NCBI GenBank assembly: GCA_964603935.1
Contig: CAZRWL010000002.1
Coordinates: 24,535 to 88,534, forward strand
DNA from: GWB1-37-8 sp964603935
GTDB lineage: Bacteria; Patescibacteriota; Microgenomatia; Levybacterales; UBA12049
DNA: 64,000 bases
Direction of reading: 5' to 3'
Under the pieces are notes generated by a model. That model did not search any database and was not told where the DNA came from. It saw nothing but the letters and a program-made list of their open reading frames with translations. Every line of letters begins with the position of its first letter. Position 1 is the stretch's first letter. The position numbers were made by a program, and so were the translations under genes. Positions 26,885 to 35,649 of this stretch are shown here, in pieces.

Positions 26885-27892
26885 TTAGCGAATAAACGCT
26901 ATATAAAGTCCTAGAATTGCAAAAAGAAATCCCAAAAGCCAGCCTCTCATAACAACTTTTGGCTCATTCCAGCCTATTCTAAGCAGAAGCAAATGTAAAG
27001 GCGAAGCTAAAAACACTTTCCTATGCAGAAACTTTTTGGCCAAAATTTGAATAAGGGAAGACGAAATTTCCAAAACAAATACTCCTCCAATAAATGCAAG
27101 GGCAATTACTTTTCCCGTCAAAAGTCCTATAATCGCTAAAATTGCTCCAAGAGACAAAGCTCCCACATCTCCAAGCCAAATTCTTGCTTTATAAATGTTA
27201 AAATACAGAAACGCTCCGACACTGCCCATCAATAATGCTATGAAAATTCCCAAAGGTTGATCGAGCTGATTGGAAGTAATTGCCAGAAATGCCGCAAGAC
27301 AGATAAGAAGAAGTCCCGATGCCAACCCATCCAATCCATCGGCAATATTAAACGCATTAGCAAAAGCAACTATAACAAAAGCTGCGAAAGGAATAAATAA
27401 AAAGCCAAGCGATGCCAAGCCAAAACCTCTGATAAAAATATAAGAATATCCCAGTTGATAATACAAAATTGAAGCCGCGGTAAGAGCCAATGCCCACTGG
27501 ATTATGAATTTGTGCCTGAATCTTAAGCCAAAAAATGCTTTATTCCCGCTAACCAGCTTCTTTAAGTCATCATAAAATCCCAATGCGCCAAAACCTATAA
27601 AAGTAAACATAATTACAAATAATTCCCATGGATTAATATTCGTGCCTAATATTCCAAACGCCCAAAAGGTTAATACGCAAACAACAGCGATAATCAATAT
27701 TCCTCCGCCAAAAGGCGTACCTGCTTTCCAATTATTGTATTTATCAAAAGTGGGAGTGGGTTTATCGAACATGTCAACGGTTTTCTGCTTCGCTCTCCTA
27801 AACTTCATCTTATACAAAAAGTCTATAAAAGGTATTAGGAGAACTCCGGTTATAAAAAGCGATAAAAGGACAAGACCCAAAAGCTGCGCCAT
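26885..27892 (-). CDS. mraY: Phospho-MurNAc-pentapeptide translocase MraY
   Basis: About 335 aa, ten helices. The Asp-rich and metal-binding motifs FYDDLKKLVSGN, NAFNIADGLDGLA and KARIWLGDVGALSLG are intact; a C-terminal loop with PLHLLLLRIGWNEPKV is present. Transfers phospho-MurNAc-peptide to undecaprenyl phosphate (lipid I). I use ATG 27892 rather than the TTG at 27928, because a TATAAT box ends 7 nt upstream of it, suggesting an internal leaderless start within the operon. Confidence 0.93.
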   Translation of the reverse strand: MAQLLGLVLLSLFITGVLLIPFIDFLYKMKFRRAKQKTVDMFDKPTPTFDKYNNWKAGTPFGGGILIIAVVCVLTFWAFGILGTNINPWELFVIMFTFIGFGALGFYDDLKKLVSGNKAFFGLRFRHKFIIQWALALTAASILYYQLGYSYIFIRGFGLASLGFLFIPFAAFVIVAFANAFNIADGLDGLASGLLLICLAAFLAITSNQLDQPLGIFIALLMGSVGAFLYFNIYKARIWLGDVGALSLGAILAIIGLLTGKVIALAFIGGVFVLEISSSLIQILAKKFLHRKVFLASPLHLLLLRIGWNEPKVVMRGWLLGFLFAILGLYIAFIR

Positions 27893-27899
27893 AAAGGAT

Positions 27900-27905
27900 A
27901 TTATA
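27900..27905 (-). promoter_or_regulatory. Possible internal promoter of mraY
   Basis: TATAAT 7 nt before ATG 27892, between glmS and mraY; -35 weak (TTGTAT). Confidence 0.4.
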
Positions 27906-27929
27906 CTATCCTGAAGATTTATATACAAA

Positions 27930-29693
27930 TTACTTGACTGTAACGGATTTTGCGAGGTTGCGGGGCTTGTCAGGATCTTTAATTCCCCGCTTTAATGCTA
28001 AGTAATAAGCTAAAAGCTGGGAAATTACAATCTGCGGAATAATTGTCGCATCTCCAACATCAGAAGTTTTTAAAAATCTGTCGAAAACATTATTATTTTT
28101 AGGCCCTACGCCTACGATAAATCCCCCTCGCGCTCTTATTTCCTGCGCATTGGAAACTATATCATCATATGTCTCATCATTGGGAGCAAATACGATACAG
28201 GGTGTTCCTTTTTCAATAAGCGCAATGACTCCATGCTTTAATTCTCCGCCCGCAAAACCTTCCGCATGAATGCATGCAGTTTCTTTTATTTTCAAAGTTG
28301 CTTCAAGCGCTGTTGCATAAGACAATCCCCGTCCTATAACGTATATGTGCTCTTTATTTTTTAATTGATCTGCTACCTCTTTCAAATTCTTCTCAAATTT
28401 TTCTTTCAAAATCTCTTTCACGTTTTCCGACGCTCTTAATAGAAGATTTTTACCTTGTGTTTGTTTTTTTACCAAAGAATAAGCTGCCAGAATTAAAACA
28501 GATATCATAGCAATAAAAGATTTGGTTGCGATAACTGCTTTTTCCTGACCAGCTCCAAGAAGAATTTTATAATCTGCCTGCCTATACAAAGTGGACCCTA
28601 ATACATTTACAATTGCGGCAATCTTGGCACCCTTCCTTTTGGCGTTAGTAACAGGGTCAACAACATCAATTGTTTCTCCGCTTTGAGAAATTGCAATCAC
28701 CAAACTTCTGTCTGTCAAGTAATCTTCCAAATAATTGAATTCCGAACCAATCGTGAAATTAACGTGTTTTTTTGCGACTCTTGAAAAAAGGTAGGTTCCT
28801 GCCAGCGCGGAATATGAGGCAGTACCGCATCCAAGCATAAAAGTTCCAAAAGCGCTTTTAATTAATTTTGTGAGATGATTTATTTCCGCTGTGTAATTAA
28901 GCGCTATATTTTCGATAACCCTTGGCTGTTCATTTATCTCCTTTAACAAAAAGTGCTCGTACTTTCCCCTCTCTGTTTCTTCAAATTTCCAGTCCAACGT
29001 ATGAAAATTTGGCTTAATTTCTTCACCCCTTGGTAAACTTATAAGCTTTAGTTTTTCTCCAAGGATAACCATTTGATTATCTTCAAGAAAAATCACTCTT
29101 TGCGTATACTTGACAATCGCGGAGGCATCGGACGCTACAAATAATTCGTTTTTCCCAATTCCAACCACAAGAGGGGATCCTGTCTTAGCTGCAACTATTT
29201 CTTTTGATACTGCGTTTACGACAACAACGGCATTTAGCCCTTTGAGAGCATTAAATGCGTCTCTGACTGAAGATGAAAAACCTTCGCGTTTGAGATTTTC
29301 CTCAACAAGATGCGGAATTACTTCCGTATCTGTTTCTGAAATAAACTTATGTCCGTTATCGATAAGTTTCTGTTTTAATTCCTGAAAATTTTCAACAATT
29401 CCATTATGAACAACTGCTATTGACTTCGCGCAATCAAGATGGGGATGGGAATTTCCGACAGTTACGCCCCCATGAGTCGCCCAACGGGTATGGCCAATTC
29501 CAAGAGGACTTGCCGGTAAATTTATCTTTGCGGAGCCTATTTTCCCAACATGCTTATCTATCTCCAGCCTCTTGTCTTTCTTAACTGCAACTCCCCAAGA
29601 GTCATAACCTCTGTATTCGAGAAGCTTTAATCCTTCAAGAACAATATTTGCCGCTTTATCCTGATGGCCGACATATGCAAAAATTCCGCACAT
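27930..29693 (-). CDS. glmS: Glutamine--fructose-6-phosphate aminotransferase GlmS
   Basis: 587 aa. The N-terminal glutaminase has nucleophile Cys2 in MCGIFAYVG and EYRGYDSWGVAV; two SIS domains follow (LGCGTASYSALAG; SQSGETIDVVDPV; IGRGLSYATALEA), and the C-terminal tail KPRNLAKSVTVK binds the sugar phosphate. Makes glucosamine-6-phosphate, the first step to UDP-GlcNAc. Its place inside a division operon, 3 nt after the GlmU-like gene, couples precursor supply to wall synthesis. Confidence 0.97.
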   Translation of the reverse strand: MCGIFAYVGHQDKAANIVLEGLKLLEYRGYDSWGVAVKKDKRLEIDKHVGKIGSAKINLPASPLGIGHTRWATHGGVTVGNSHPHLDCAKSIAVVHNGIVENFQELKQKLIDNGHKFISETDTEVIPHLVEENLKREGFSSSVRDAFNALKGLNAVVVVNAVSKEIVAAKTGSPLVVGIGKNELFVASDASAIVKYTQRVIFLEDNQMVILGEKLKLISLPRGEEIKPNFHTLDWKFEETERGKYEHFLLKEINEQPRVIENIALNYTAEINHLTKLIKSAFGTFMLGCGTASYSALAGTYLFSRVAKKHVNFTIGSEFNYLEDYLTDRSLVIAISQSGETIDVVDPVTNAKRKGAKIAAIVNVLGSTLYRQADYKILLGAGQEKAVIATKSFIAMISVLILAAYSLVKKQTQGKNLLLRASENVKEILKEKFEKNLKEVADQLKNKEHIYVIGRGLSYATALEATLKIKETACIHAEGFAGGELKHGVIALIEKGTPCIVFAPNDETYDDIVSNAQEIRARGGFIVGVGPKNNNVFDRFLKTSDVGDATIIPQIVISQLLAYYLALKRGIKDPDKPRNLAKSVTVK

Positions 29694-29696
29694 AAA

Positions 29697-31424
29697 CTAT
29701 GCTTTGCGAATAATCGAAAGTATATCCGATAAATTTTTAATTTCCGCATCGGGCTTAAATCCTTCTAATTCTTTTTGACTTTCCGCAAAAGGGCCGCGTT
29801 TAATCCAAATTGCAACAACAGAAGGCATTAACATTTTGGCATTATATAAAATCGTTAGCTTATCGTCTACCAAAAAAAATTCTCTTCCCGCATATTTATC
29901 CAAAACATGTTGTAAATTATCTTCTTTGGCAAGAAAAATGTGAACATCGTTTTCCTCAAAATGAGAATGAATAAAGGTCTTTTTGAGTTTACCCCTCTGA
30001 AAATTATTTTCTCCTTCAGAAAAAATCCCAATCTCTGCAAAATCTTTCATTTTCTCCAAAATACTTTTTACCTCAGCGTATAACCTATATTCCGTAAGTC
30101 CGCTTTTTTTAAAAGTCTTCGTATCAAAAAGCGTATAGTCAATATCAAAGAGTACAACCGGTTTCTTAACCTCTCTTTTGCTTACAATCTCTTTAAAAAC
30201 CGTGTAATATTTTGTATTGTCCGAAATGTTGCCCATAACAGTTGTGCTTGCGCCCACAACAACATTTCTTCCGATAATTACGCCAGGCATGGTTGTAACT
30301 TTTATTCCCATATTGCAATTTTCCCCAACCATAACGCCCAACATCTTAAGCATTGTGTCAGCTTTTTCCCCCTTAACATCAACTTTAACATTTGCCCTGT
30401 CAAGCCTAACATTCGCAGTAAGGAAACCTGCCGCAATTTTGCAGTTTTGCCCAATTACGCTATCGCCTATATATCCCGAGTGAGTTGTTGAATTCCGCAT
30501 CACAATGCTATTTTTAATTTCCATGTTTGCGCCAACAACCGCATTTCCCCCTATGTCCACTCCGCCTCTTAAAACGGCGTTATTGCCAATGAAAGCATTT
30601 TCCCCAATGTAGCACGGTCCTTTTATAACAACGTTTTCCATTATGGAAACCCCATCGCCTATAAAGACCTCGCCGGCCAATTCAGCGCTTTTTGCTACAG
30701 ATGAATTTTTGCCTACAAATTTTTCGACATTTTTTAAGAGGTAATTTTTGACATCCAGCAAATCCCACGGATATTTTAAAGTAATCAAATCATCTTTTGT
30801 TTCAACAAAAGTAACCATATTCTTTTTACAATATGCTGTAATTGCTTTTTCCAACTGATAGTGTTCCGGAGGCGTATTTTTGAGTATTTTCAAGAAATCA
30901 CAAGACAAAAGATAAATTCCAACCACGCACAAATTGGAAGGTTCTGTTCCTTTAGCTGGTTTTTCTGTAATTCCTAAAACTTGATTTTTTTCAAATTTCA
31001 AAACACCATGTATCTGTGTATTTTCTTTTTGCTTTACCAAAATAACAGCCTTTGATCTATTCGCTAACTTGCTCCTCGAAAGAGAATTAGCGAATCTATA
31101 AGCGTCAATTCTGTGAGCATTCAGTAATAAAAAATTTTCTTTTATTTTTTGTTCTGCCAAAAGCAAAGCGTTGCCGGCGCCCAAAGGCTCGGACTGAACA
31201 ACATAATCTATCGATACTCCAAAATTTTTACCGTCCCCAAAGTATCCCTTAATTACGTTATCCTTGCCAACTATTAGCACTATCTTTTTTATATTTTCTT
31301 TTTTCAGCCCTTTAATGGTGTGCTCCAGAATGGGCTTACCCAAAACCCTTACCATTGATTTGTGGACGCTATTGAAAGGATGAAACCTTGATGATTCTCC
31401 CGCTGCCAAAATAATTGCTTGCAT
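29697..31424 (-). CDS. GlmU-like nucleotidyltransferase/LbH protein fused to a HAD phosphatase domain
   Basis: 575 aa in three parts. Residues 1-225 form a sugar-1-phosphate nucleotidyltransferase (IILAAGESSRFHPF, SEPLGAGNALLLA). Residues about 240-400 form a left-handed beta-helix with hexapeptide repeats (GDGVSIMENVVIKG, TTMPGVIIGRNVVVG), as in archaeal bifunctional UDP-GlcNAc enzymes. Residues about 420-575 form a complete HAD domain: Asp427/Asp429 in FDIDYTLFD, Ser in IFSEGE, Lys in LAKEDN, and LVDDK. A HAD tail is not part of standard GlmU. A palindromic insertion (31059-31095, FANSLSRSKLANR) lies in the first domain. Downstream of murA by 13 nt. Confidence 0.8.
   Translation of the reverse strand: MQAIILAAGESSRFHPFNSVHKSMVRVLGKPILEHTIKGLKKENIKKIVLIVGKDNVIKGYFGDGKNFGVSIDYVVQSEPLGAGNALLLAEQKIKENFLLLNAHRIDAYRFANSLSRSKLANRSKAVILVKQKENTQIHGVLKFEKNQVLGITEKPAKGTEPSNLCVVGIYLLSCDFLKILKNTPPEHYQLEKAITAYCKKNMVTFVETKDDLITLKYPWDLLDVKNYLLKNVEKFVGKNSSVAKSAELAGEVFIGDGVSIMENVVIKGPCYIGENAFIGNNAVLRGGVDIGGNAVVGANMEIKNSIVMRNSTTHSGYIGDSVIGQNCKIAAGFLTANVRLDRANVKVDVKGEKADTMLKMLGVMVGENCNMGIKVTTMPGVIIGRNVVVGASTTVMGNISDNTKYYTVFKEIVSKREVKKPVVLFDIDYTLFDTKTFKKSGLTEYRLYAEVKSILEKMKDFAEIGIFSEGENNFQRGKLKKTFIHSHFEENDVHIFLAKEDNLQHVLDKYAGREFFLVDDKLTILYNAKMLMPSVVAIWIKRGPFAESQKELEGFKPDAEIKNLSDILSIIRKA
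31059..31095. repeat. Palindromic in-frame insertion in the GlmU-like gene
   Basis: ATTCGCTAA and TTAGCGAAT form a perfect 9-bp inverted repeat around a 19-nt loop. Encodes FANSLSRSKLAN-like residues in a loop of the nucleotidyltransferase domain. Confidence 0.55.
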
Positions 31425-31437
31425 AATTTATCTCGCT

Positions 31438-32772
31438 TCAACTAACTTTCTTTATATCTGCTCCCAAACTCTTAAGTCTTTCTTCGAATTTTTCATATCC
31501 CCTGTCTAAGTGCTCTGCCCCAAAAATAACGCTTTCTCCCTTTGCTACTAATCCTGCCAATACGAGAGTTGCCCCTGCTCTCAAATCGGATATTTCAACA
31601 ACGCCGTTATGTAATTTTGAAGGACCGGATATTTTTATTGCGTGAAAATAATCCAGATTCCGATCCTTAAGGTTAAAATTATAGACTCTTTCAGGATTCT
31701 TGACATCGGGATTGAAGAATGAAATATTAGCTCCCATTTTTTTAAGCTCCTTTACATAGCCAAAACGGCTTTCGTAAACTGTTTCGTGTATCAAAGACAC
31801 GCCTTTTGCCTGCGTCATAAGAACAGCCCATGGACCTTGCCAATCTGTCATAAATCCAGGGTAATTTGACGTCTCAACATCAACGCCCGCCAACTCTCCT
31901 TTGTGGAAAAATCTTATTCCGTCCCTGCTCCTCGTTACTCCTCCTCCGACCAACTCAAGTCTTTGAATAAACGGCGAAAGATCAACATTCTGCGCACCTT
32001 TAATAAGCACATCTCCTTTTGTAATAACCGCTGCTATTGCCAAAGTAACAATTTCATTTCTGTCCGGCCCTATTGCAAATTCGGTTCCCATTAGCCTATC
32101 CACTCCATGTATGACAACTGTTCTTTCCTCTGTTCTTAGGATTTTAGCTCCCATCTGATTCAGGAGATTGATAAGCTCATCAACTTCAGGCTCTGCAGCA
32201 GCATTTTCCAATATTGTTTTCGTATCCTTCAGAAGTACCGCAACCATAATCAATGTTTCCGTACCCGTATGCGTGCTTTTTTCAAATTTATAGCATATTT
32301 CTTTTCTCCTTGAATTATCATTTCTTTTAAGGTAAAAAAAACCATCATTTCTTTTATACGAAACCGAATAGCCCATTTTTTCAAGACCCTTTATTGTTCT
32401 GTCTATTGGCCTTGCGCCTATTCTGCATCCGCCGGGATTTGGAATAACTGCTTTTCCCACACGAGCTAATAACGGAGATAGAAACATAGCTGAAGTTCTT
32501 ATTTTTGCAGCATCAATCAATGAAATTCTCTCCTTTTTAAATTGCTTCATACGGATACGCACAGCATGATCCGCAATTTCTGCTTTTCCGCCTAATTCTC
32601 TTATTATCGCGATCATCACCATAAAATCAGAGATAAGAGGAACATTTTTTATAATCACTTCTTCGTCTGTCAGACATGCAGCAACCAAAGCTTTTAGAGC
32701 AACGTTTTTTGCCCCTGAAACCCCAATTGTGCCCACCAGCTTCTTCTCCCCGCTTACCATTATCTTTCCCAT
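31438..32772 (-). CDS. murA: UDP-GlcNAc 1-carboxyvinyltransferase MurA
   Basis: 444 aa, EPSP-synthase fold. SGAKNVALKALVAACL supplies the phosphate-binding Lys/Asn; active-site Cys116 lies in PNPGGCRIGARPID; the GPDRNEIVTLAIAAV and SDLRAGATLVLAGL motifs are intact. First committed step of peptidoglycan. The Cys predicts fosfomycin sensitivity. Between murC (6-nt gap) and the GlmU-like gene. Confidence 0.97.
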   Translation of the reverse strand: MGKIMVSGEKKLVGTIGVSGAKNVALKALVAACLTDEEVIIKNVPLISDFMVMIAIIRELGGKAEIADHAVRIRMKQFKKERISLIDAAKIRTSAMFLSPLLARVGKAVIPNPGGCRIGARPIDRTIKGLEKMGYSVSYKRNDGFFYLKRNDNSRRKEICYKFEKSTHTGTETLIMVAVLLKDTKTILENAAAEPEVDELINLLNQMGAKILRTEERTVVIHGVDRLMGTEFAIGPDRNEIVTLAIAAVITKGDVLIKGAQNVDLSPFIQRLELVGGGVTRSRDGIRFFHKGELAGVDVETSNYPGFMTDWQGPWAVLMTQAKGVSLIHETVYESRFGYVKELKKMGANISFFNPDVKNPERVYNFNLKDRNLDYFHAIKISGPSKLHNGVVEISDLRAGATLVLAGLVAKGESVIFGAEHLDRGYEKFEERLKSLGADIKKVS

Positions 32773-32777
32773 AATTC

Positions 32778-34145
32778 TTAGTTCCTAACCCTTAATCCTT
32801 CGCTTATCTTATAAACATCCCCTGCGCCCATGGTAATAATTACAGTATTGCTCCCAAAGACTTGATTATTTACGTATTTTATCACATCGGGAAGCGCAGG
32901 CAAAAATATAGCCTCTTTTCCTCTTGTTTTTATTTTTTCTGTCAAATTTTGCATTGAAACTGTCAAGTCAGGCTTTTCCCTTAGGGAGGAGTAAATATTG
33001 GTTAAAATTACAGCATTAACCTCATCAAATGCGGTAATAAATTGTTCGAACAATGATTTTGTTCTGGAATATGTATGCGGCTGGAAAATACAGACTATTC
33101 TTGATCTTGGAAACTTTTCCCTAAAGGCTTTCAAAGTTTTTTTAATTTCGGTTGGATGATGAGCATAATCATCAAAGACTAATGCTCCCGAACTCAATGT
33201 TCCAACAAATTCCGATCTTCTTTTTGATCCTTTAAATCCCACTAATCCGTTTTTAATCTGCTCTCTTGACAAGCCAACTTCCAAGCCAACGATAAAAGCA
33301 GCTGTTGCGTTTAATCGATTGTGTTCTCCAAGAACAGAAAGTTCAACACCTTTTAAGACATCGCTTACAACATAATCATTCTGCATTGCAGAACCATAAG
33401 TAATTTTTCTGCCTTTAAATTCGGAAAGTAGTTTTTTTACTTGAGGATCGTCTCCGCACGTAATCAAAATTCCGTCATGAGGCAGCTGATTGGCAAAAGC
33501 AAGAAATTTTTCCCGCGTGTCATCCAAAGAACTATAAGCATCGGGGTGGTCAAACTCTATATTCGTAATGACTGCAATTTTAGGATGCTGCCACATATGT
33601 TTTATAGTTTTGTCGTATACAGGCTCTGTCATGTATTCATCCGCTTCCGCTACGAAATAAACGCCTTTTCCGTAATGTCCGGGCGCTCCAAGAGAAGCAG
33701 CGTTTGCAGTACCCATCAAAAAAGAAGGATCTTCTTCGCTTATCTTTAAAATTGTGGCAATCATGGCAGTAGTCGTTGTTTTTCCATGGGTTCCGGTTAC
33801 AGAAATTCCCGTAAATTTTCTTCCAAAAATAGCTCCATCCATAAAAACCCCCACTGCTTCTCCTTGAGTCAAGACTTTAATATTTTTTCTTCTTGCCTCC
33901 AACACCTCAACGTTATTAAATCCTCCATGCGCCCCAGTTGCAATAATTAAATCAGGACTTTTTATGTGATCTTTTGAAAACCCAACAAGAGGAATAATTT
34001 CTGTTTTTTTTAATGCCTCATCTGTAATAAATTCATCTGAGATGTCTGATCCTGAAACTTCAATGCCTGCTTCTTTCGCGATAATGGCCAAAGGCGTCAT
34101 GCCAACCCCTTTTATTCCGACAAAATGTATTGATTTGACTTTCAT
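32778..34145 (-). CDS. murC: UDP-N-acetylmuramate--L-alanine ligase MurC
   Basis: 455 aa. Rossmann N-terminus HFVGIKGVGMTPLAIIA, ATP loop GTHGKTTTTAMIA near residue 118, central EADEY and NIEFDHPDAY, and C-terminal DDYAHHPTEIKKTL (MurC/Mpl-type His-His). Adds the first residue of the stem peptide. The DDYAHHPTEI box and full N-terminal domain favour MurC over MurT or MurD. Overlaps murE by 4 nt. Confidence 0.92.
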   Translation of the reverse strand: MKVKSIHFVGIKGVGMTPLAIIAKEAGIEVSGSDISDEFITDEALKKTEIIPLVGFSKDHIKSPDLIIATGAHGGFNNVEVLEARRKNIKVLTQGEAVGVFMDGAIFGRKFTGISVTGTHGKTTTTAMIATILKISEEDPSFLMGTANAASLGAPGHYGKGVYFVAEADEYMTEPVYDKTIKHMWQHPKIAVITNIEFDHPDAYSSLDDTREKFLAFANQLPHDGILITCGDDPQVKKLLSEFKGRKITYGSAMQNDYVVSDVLKGVELSVLGEHNRLNATAAFIVGLEVGLSREQIKNGLVGFKGSKRRSEFVGTLSSGALVFDDYAHHPTEIKKTLKAFREKFPRSRIVCIFQPHTYSRTKSLFEQFITAFDEVNAVILTNIYSSLREKPDLTVSMQNLTEKIKTRGKEAIFLPALPDVIKYVNNQVFGSNTVIITMGAGDVYKISEGLRVRN

Positions 34146-35332
34146 AAATGTTTATCGCTTATCGCTTTTCGCACAACGCCATATTCGTCCCACGCAATTT
34201 CCCCATGCCCATAATTCATTGACTTCTCATGGGATTTCCCCGTAATAAGCACGATATCTCCCTTTTTTGCCATTTTAATTGCCGCTTCAATCGCTTTCTT
34301 TCTATCTGAAATTTTTAAAACTTTCTTTTTCCTTAATTCATGATTCACAATTCCTGATTCAATCTCTTCGTTAATTTGATCTATAGACTCCGAGCGAGGG
34401 TCTTCCGATGTCAAAATAATAATGTCTGAATATTCGGAAGAAATTTTACCCATCATTGGCCGTTTGCTGGCATCTCTTTGTCCTGCCGAACCAAATACGT
34501 GAATTAGTCTGCCTTTTATGCTCGGCTTAATCGCTCTTAAAACTTGTTCAAATGCGTTAGGAGTATGCGCAAAATCAATCATTACCGTAAAACTATTTTT
34601 ATAAACTACATCTCCTCTCCCAAGAGGAGGCTTAAAAGTTTCTGTGCCTTTCCTAATATCTTCATCCGTTATTCCAAGCGCTTTGCAAGCAGAAATCGCA
34701 GCCAAAACATTGTACACATTAAACTCTCCAATCAGGCTTGTCTCAAATGGAAAATTTCCCGGAGTTATGTCTGCGCCTTTCATTCCATAAGTTCTCAATT
34801 TTGAATTTTGAATTTTGAATTTTGAATTAAACAAAACGTATGACTTATCGTCTCTGTTCGTGATTGCAGCTTTACTCATTTTAAAAAGTTTTGCTTTTGT
34901 TTTGACGTAATTTTCGTAGGTTTTGTGATAATCCAAGTGCTCATGCGTAACATTGGTCAAGACTCCAACTTCATACTTAATTCCAAAAACCCTATGCTGG
35001 TCTAACGCATGCGAAGTAGTTTCTAAAACCAGAAACTGCGCTCCCGATCTTACTGCTTTTTTAATAAATTTTTGGACAGCAAAAGATGAAGGGGTGGTAA
35101 CATGAAAACCAACATCGTAATCTTTTCCGCCAATCATTGCCCCGACAGAAGTAACCATAGACGCATTAAATCCGGCTGAATTTAAAATGTGATAAATTAA
35201 GCTAGTTGTAGTTGTTTTCCCATCCGTTCCTGTAACGCCTATGATTGTTAGTTTTCTTGAAGGGAATCTAAACCAAATATTTGAGATTATCGCAACCCCC
35301 AGATGATAAACATTCTTCGTTCTCTGCCACAC
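34142..35332 (-). CDS. murE: MurE-like UDP-MurNAc-peptide ligase lacking most of domain 1
   Basis: 396 aa versus about 480-500 for MurE. The ATP loop GVTGTDGKTTTTSLIYHIL begins already near residue 32, so the N-terminal UDP-binding domain is largely absent. HVTTPSS, ETTSHALDQHR, TNVTHEHLDYH and DFAHTPNAFEQVL follow the MurE order. GKSHEKSMNYG lies where the residue-3 specificity region is expected, but the Dap-type DNPR box is not evident. A 7-nt array (34797-34824) encodes FNSKFKIQNSKL in frame. It probably adds the third stem-peptide residue. Confidence 0.82.
   Translation of the reverse strand: MWQRTKNVYHLGVAIISNIWFRFPSRKLTIIGVTGTDGKTTTTSLIYHILNSAGFNASMVTSVGAMIGGKDYDVGFHVTTPSSFAVQKFIKKAVRSGAQFLVLETTSHALDQHRVFGIKYEVGVLTNVTHEHLDYHKTYENYVKTKAKLFKMSKAAITNRDDKSYVLFNSKFKIQNSKLRTYGMKGADITPGNFPFETSLIGEFNVYNVLAAISACKALGITDEDIRKGTETFKPPLGRGDVVYKNSFTVMIDFAHTPNAFEQVLRAIKPSIKGRLIHVFGSAGQRDASKRPMMGKISSEYSDIIILTSEDPRSESIDQINEEIESGIVNHELRKKKVLKISDRKKAIEAAIKMAKKGDIVLITGKSHEKSMNYGHGEIAWDEYGVVRKAISDKHL
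34797..34824. repeat. 7-nt minisatellite inside murE
   Basis: Four perfect AATTTTG units in tandem, read as NSKFKIQNSK (7-aa period because 3 x 7 nt = 7 codons). Confidence 0.8.
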
Positions 35333-35370
35333 AACTATATATTATACGCTTTCTTATCGTTATTCTCCAG

Positions 35371-35649
35371 TTATTCGTTGGGAGGAACACCGTAGTAGGA
35401 AAGAAGGTCTTTTGCAATATCGAAAAATAAAGGAGCTGCGGTTTCTGCTGCGTAAATCGAAGTTGTTGGTTTGTTCAAGATTACAAGCATTATGAATTTG
35501 GGCTTTTCTGCCGGCGCGTAACCTATAAATGAAGTTATCGTATTTGTCGGATCATAATGTCCGGCAACAGGAATCGATGCTGTACCTGTTTTACCCGCAA
35601 TCCTATAACCTTTAAGCCTCGCCCATTGAGCCTCTCCTTTCTCAAGCAT
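35371..35649 (-). CDS. ftsI: C-terminal part of FtsI/PBP2-like transpeptidase (KTG motif), split off by a frameshift
   Basis: 92 aa starting at an ATG that overlaps the stop of the 468-aa part (ATGCTTGA). It holds the missing third transpeptidase motif, Lys20-Thr21-Gly22 in RIAGKTGTASIP, and the usual end FIGYAPAEKPKFIMLVILNKP. Alone it cannot fold as an enzyme. Joining needs a +1 shift. Could be sequencing error, mutation, programmed frameshift, or two chains that associate. Confidence 0.75.
   Translation of the reverse strand: MLEKGEAQWARLKGYRIAGKTGTASIPVAGHYDPTNTITSFIGYAPAEKPKFIMLVILNKPTTSIYAAETAAPLFFDIAKDLLSYYGVPPNE

Noticed and set aside
35642..35649. Stop-codon reassignment (TGA as Gly or Trp) to explain the split ftsI
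   Set aside because: Reading through TGA in the same frame gives unrelated sequence; the KTG part is in the +1 frame. TGA also ends many other genes normally.
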